From: Brachybacterium equifaecis | GTDB taxonomy: Bacteria; Actinomycetota; Actinomycetes; Actinomycetales; Dermabacteraceae | Assembly: GCF_023509525.1 (NCBI RefSeq) | Contig: NZ_JAKNCJ010000002.1 | Span: 434,001 to 498,000, forward strand | Direction of reading: 5' to 3' | DNA length: 64,000 nucleotides | Shown: positions 63,561-64,000 of the stretch, in pieces | How the letters are laid out: every line of letters begins with the position of its first letter | Numbering within the stretch: the stretch's first letter is position 1 | Notes under the pieces: generated by a model | What the model was told of the DNA's origin: nothing | The model's input: the letters and a program-made list of their open reading frames with translations, nothing else | Database searches by the model: none | Translations under genes and position numbers: made by a program

Positions 63561-64000
63561 GGCGGGAGCAATGCCCCTCCGGTGGGCGACCACACCTCGA
63601 AAGAGCTCGCGACGCCGGTCGCCAACGCCGTCACCCCTTACCCCTCGGATTACACCAAGTGCAACACCGATTGCAGCGTCATGGGCGACGTCGTCACGGT
63701 GATCGTGGACAACATCGGCGGGGACGACACCTGCTCCGATACGCCCAAGACATACAACGACCTCCCCGGGCGTCCTCCGGAGGGCAACGCTTGGGTCTAC
63801 ATGATCACCCAGGAGCCTGATCGCGGAGAGAACTACGAGGTCACGAGTCACGGTGGCTTCCAGCCTCAGTCCGGATCCCTCGACAACCAGTACGTGGGTG
63901 TGAAATCGGTCGGTCCGAACGGCCGCACTCGATTCACGTGGCAGGTCACCATGATCAATCCGACCTGCTCGCCAGGCGACGGTGCCATCGAGTACCAGCT
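63561..64000 (+). pseudogene. Exported surface protein fragment without start (runs off the window)
   Basis: From about 63561 one plus-strand frame reads as coherent protein to the edge: SNAPPVGDHTSKELATPVAN, then ...YTKCNTDCSVMGDVVTVIVDN, GGDDTCSDTPKTYNDLPGRP and NAWVYMITQEPDRGENYEV, with codon use and cysteines like the exported protein at 54555. No ATG, GTG or TTG in a suitable place and no signal peptide precedes it; upstream in frame lies the leader of the divergent exporter operon. The N-terminus seems to have been lost at a junction near 63560. An unusual start or frameshift cannot be excluded. Confidence 0.55.

Overview
This 64 kb window is high-GC, gene-dense, leaderless-secretome-poor DNA typical of a Micrococcales actinobacterium; the gene set (EfeUO iron uptake, FprA-type ferredoxin reductase, PknB-like kinase, Rpf-like factor, a CebR-type operator, Tat/Sec-exported small surface proteins) most resembles Brachybacterium or another Dermabacteraceae. 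That placement is an inference from gene content and composition, not from a marker-gene comparison. About 50 protein genes and one tRNA (tRNA-Thr, anticodon TGT) are supported.

Layout. 1-8.4 kb: efeU/efeO under an iron-type box, an exported DUF6636-like protein, a methyltransferase, tRNA-Thr, a DsbA-like thioredoxin protein, a serine/threonine kinase and an AIM24 protein. 8.5-17.4 kb: a formate/nitrite transporter, an ArfB-type release factor interrupted by an in-frame amber codon, ferredoxin-NADP reductase, two SDR proteins, an aminotransferase and an MFS exporter. 17.6-22.5 kb: a damaged allantoin/oxamate island in which allantoinase and FdrA are both missing their 5' ends at one shared breakpoint, followed by an intact DUF1116 (YlbE) gene and an IS5-family element that carries a small extra gene inside its inverted repeats. 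22.6-41 kb: alpha-galactosidase with its ROK repressor, an OmpA-like lipoprotein, an M3 peptidase, a PiT phosphate system, phosphoglucomutase, a His/Asp- and PEP-rich surface protein, a low-molecular-weight phosphatase, two GNAT proteins and an App1-type phosphatase. 41-48.5 kb: one co-directional beta-galactoside operon (LacI regulator, binding protein, two permeases, GH2 beta-galactosidase) headed by a perfect TGGGAGCGCTCCCA operator. 48.7-55.3 kb: an Rpf/transglycosylase, a polar amino-acid ABC transporter, a cholesterol-oxidase-like flavoprotein with a foreign C-terminus, and an exported surface protein. 55.4-58.0 kb: a complete 2.58 kb IS481-family transposon with matched inverted repeats and a 6 bp target duplication, carrying a WYL regulator and an alpha/beta hydrolase as cargo. 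58.2-64 kb: a pair of degenerate receiver/HTH regulators, a heterodimeric ABC exporter, and the start-less beginning of an exported protein that runs off the edge.

The most noteworthy points are the two transposable elements that carry non-transposase genes (both inserted at CTAG), the head-to-head truncation of allB and fdrA, the amber codon in a ribosome-rescue factor gene, the chimeric flavoprotein, and a set of long, almost perfect intergenic hairpins, two of which share sequence. Several broken genes in one window could reflect real genome decay or assembly error; read-level data would decide.
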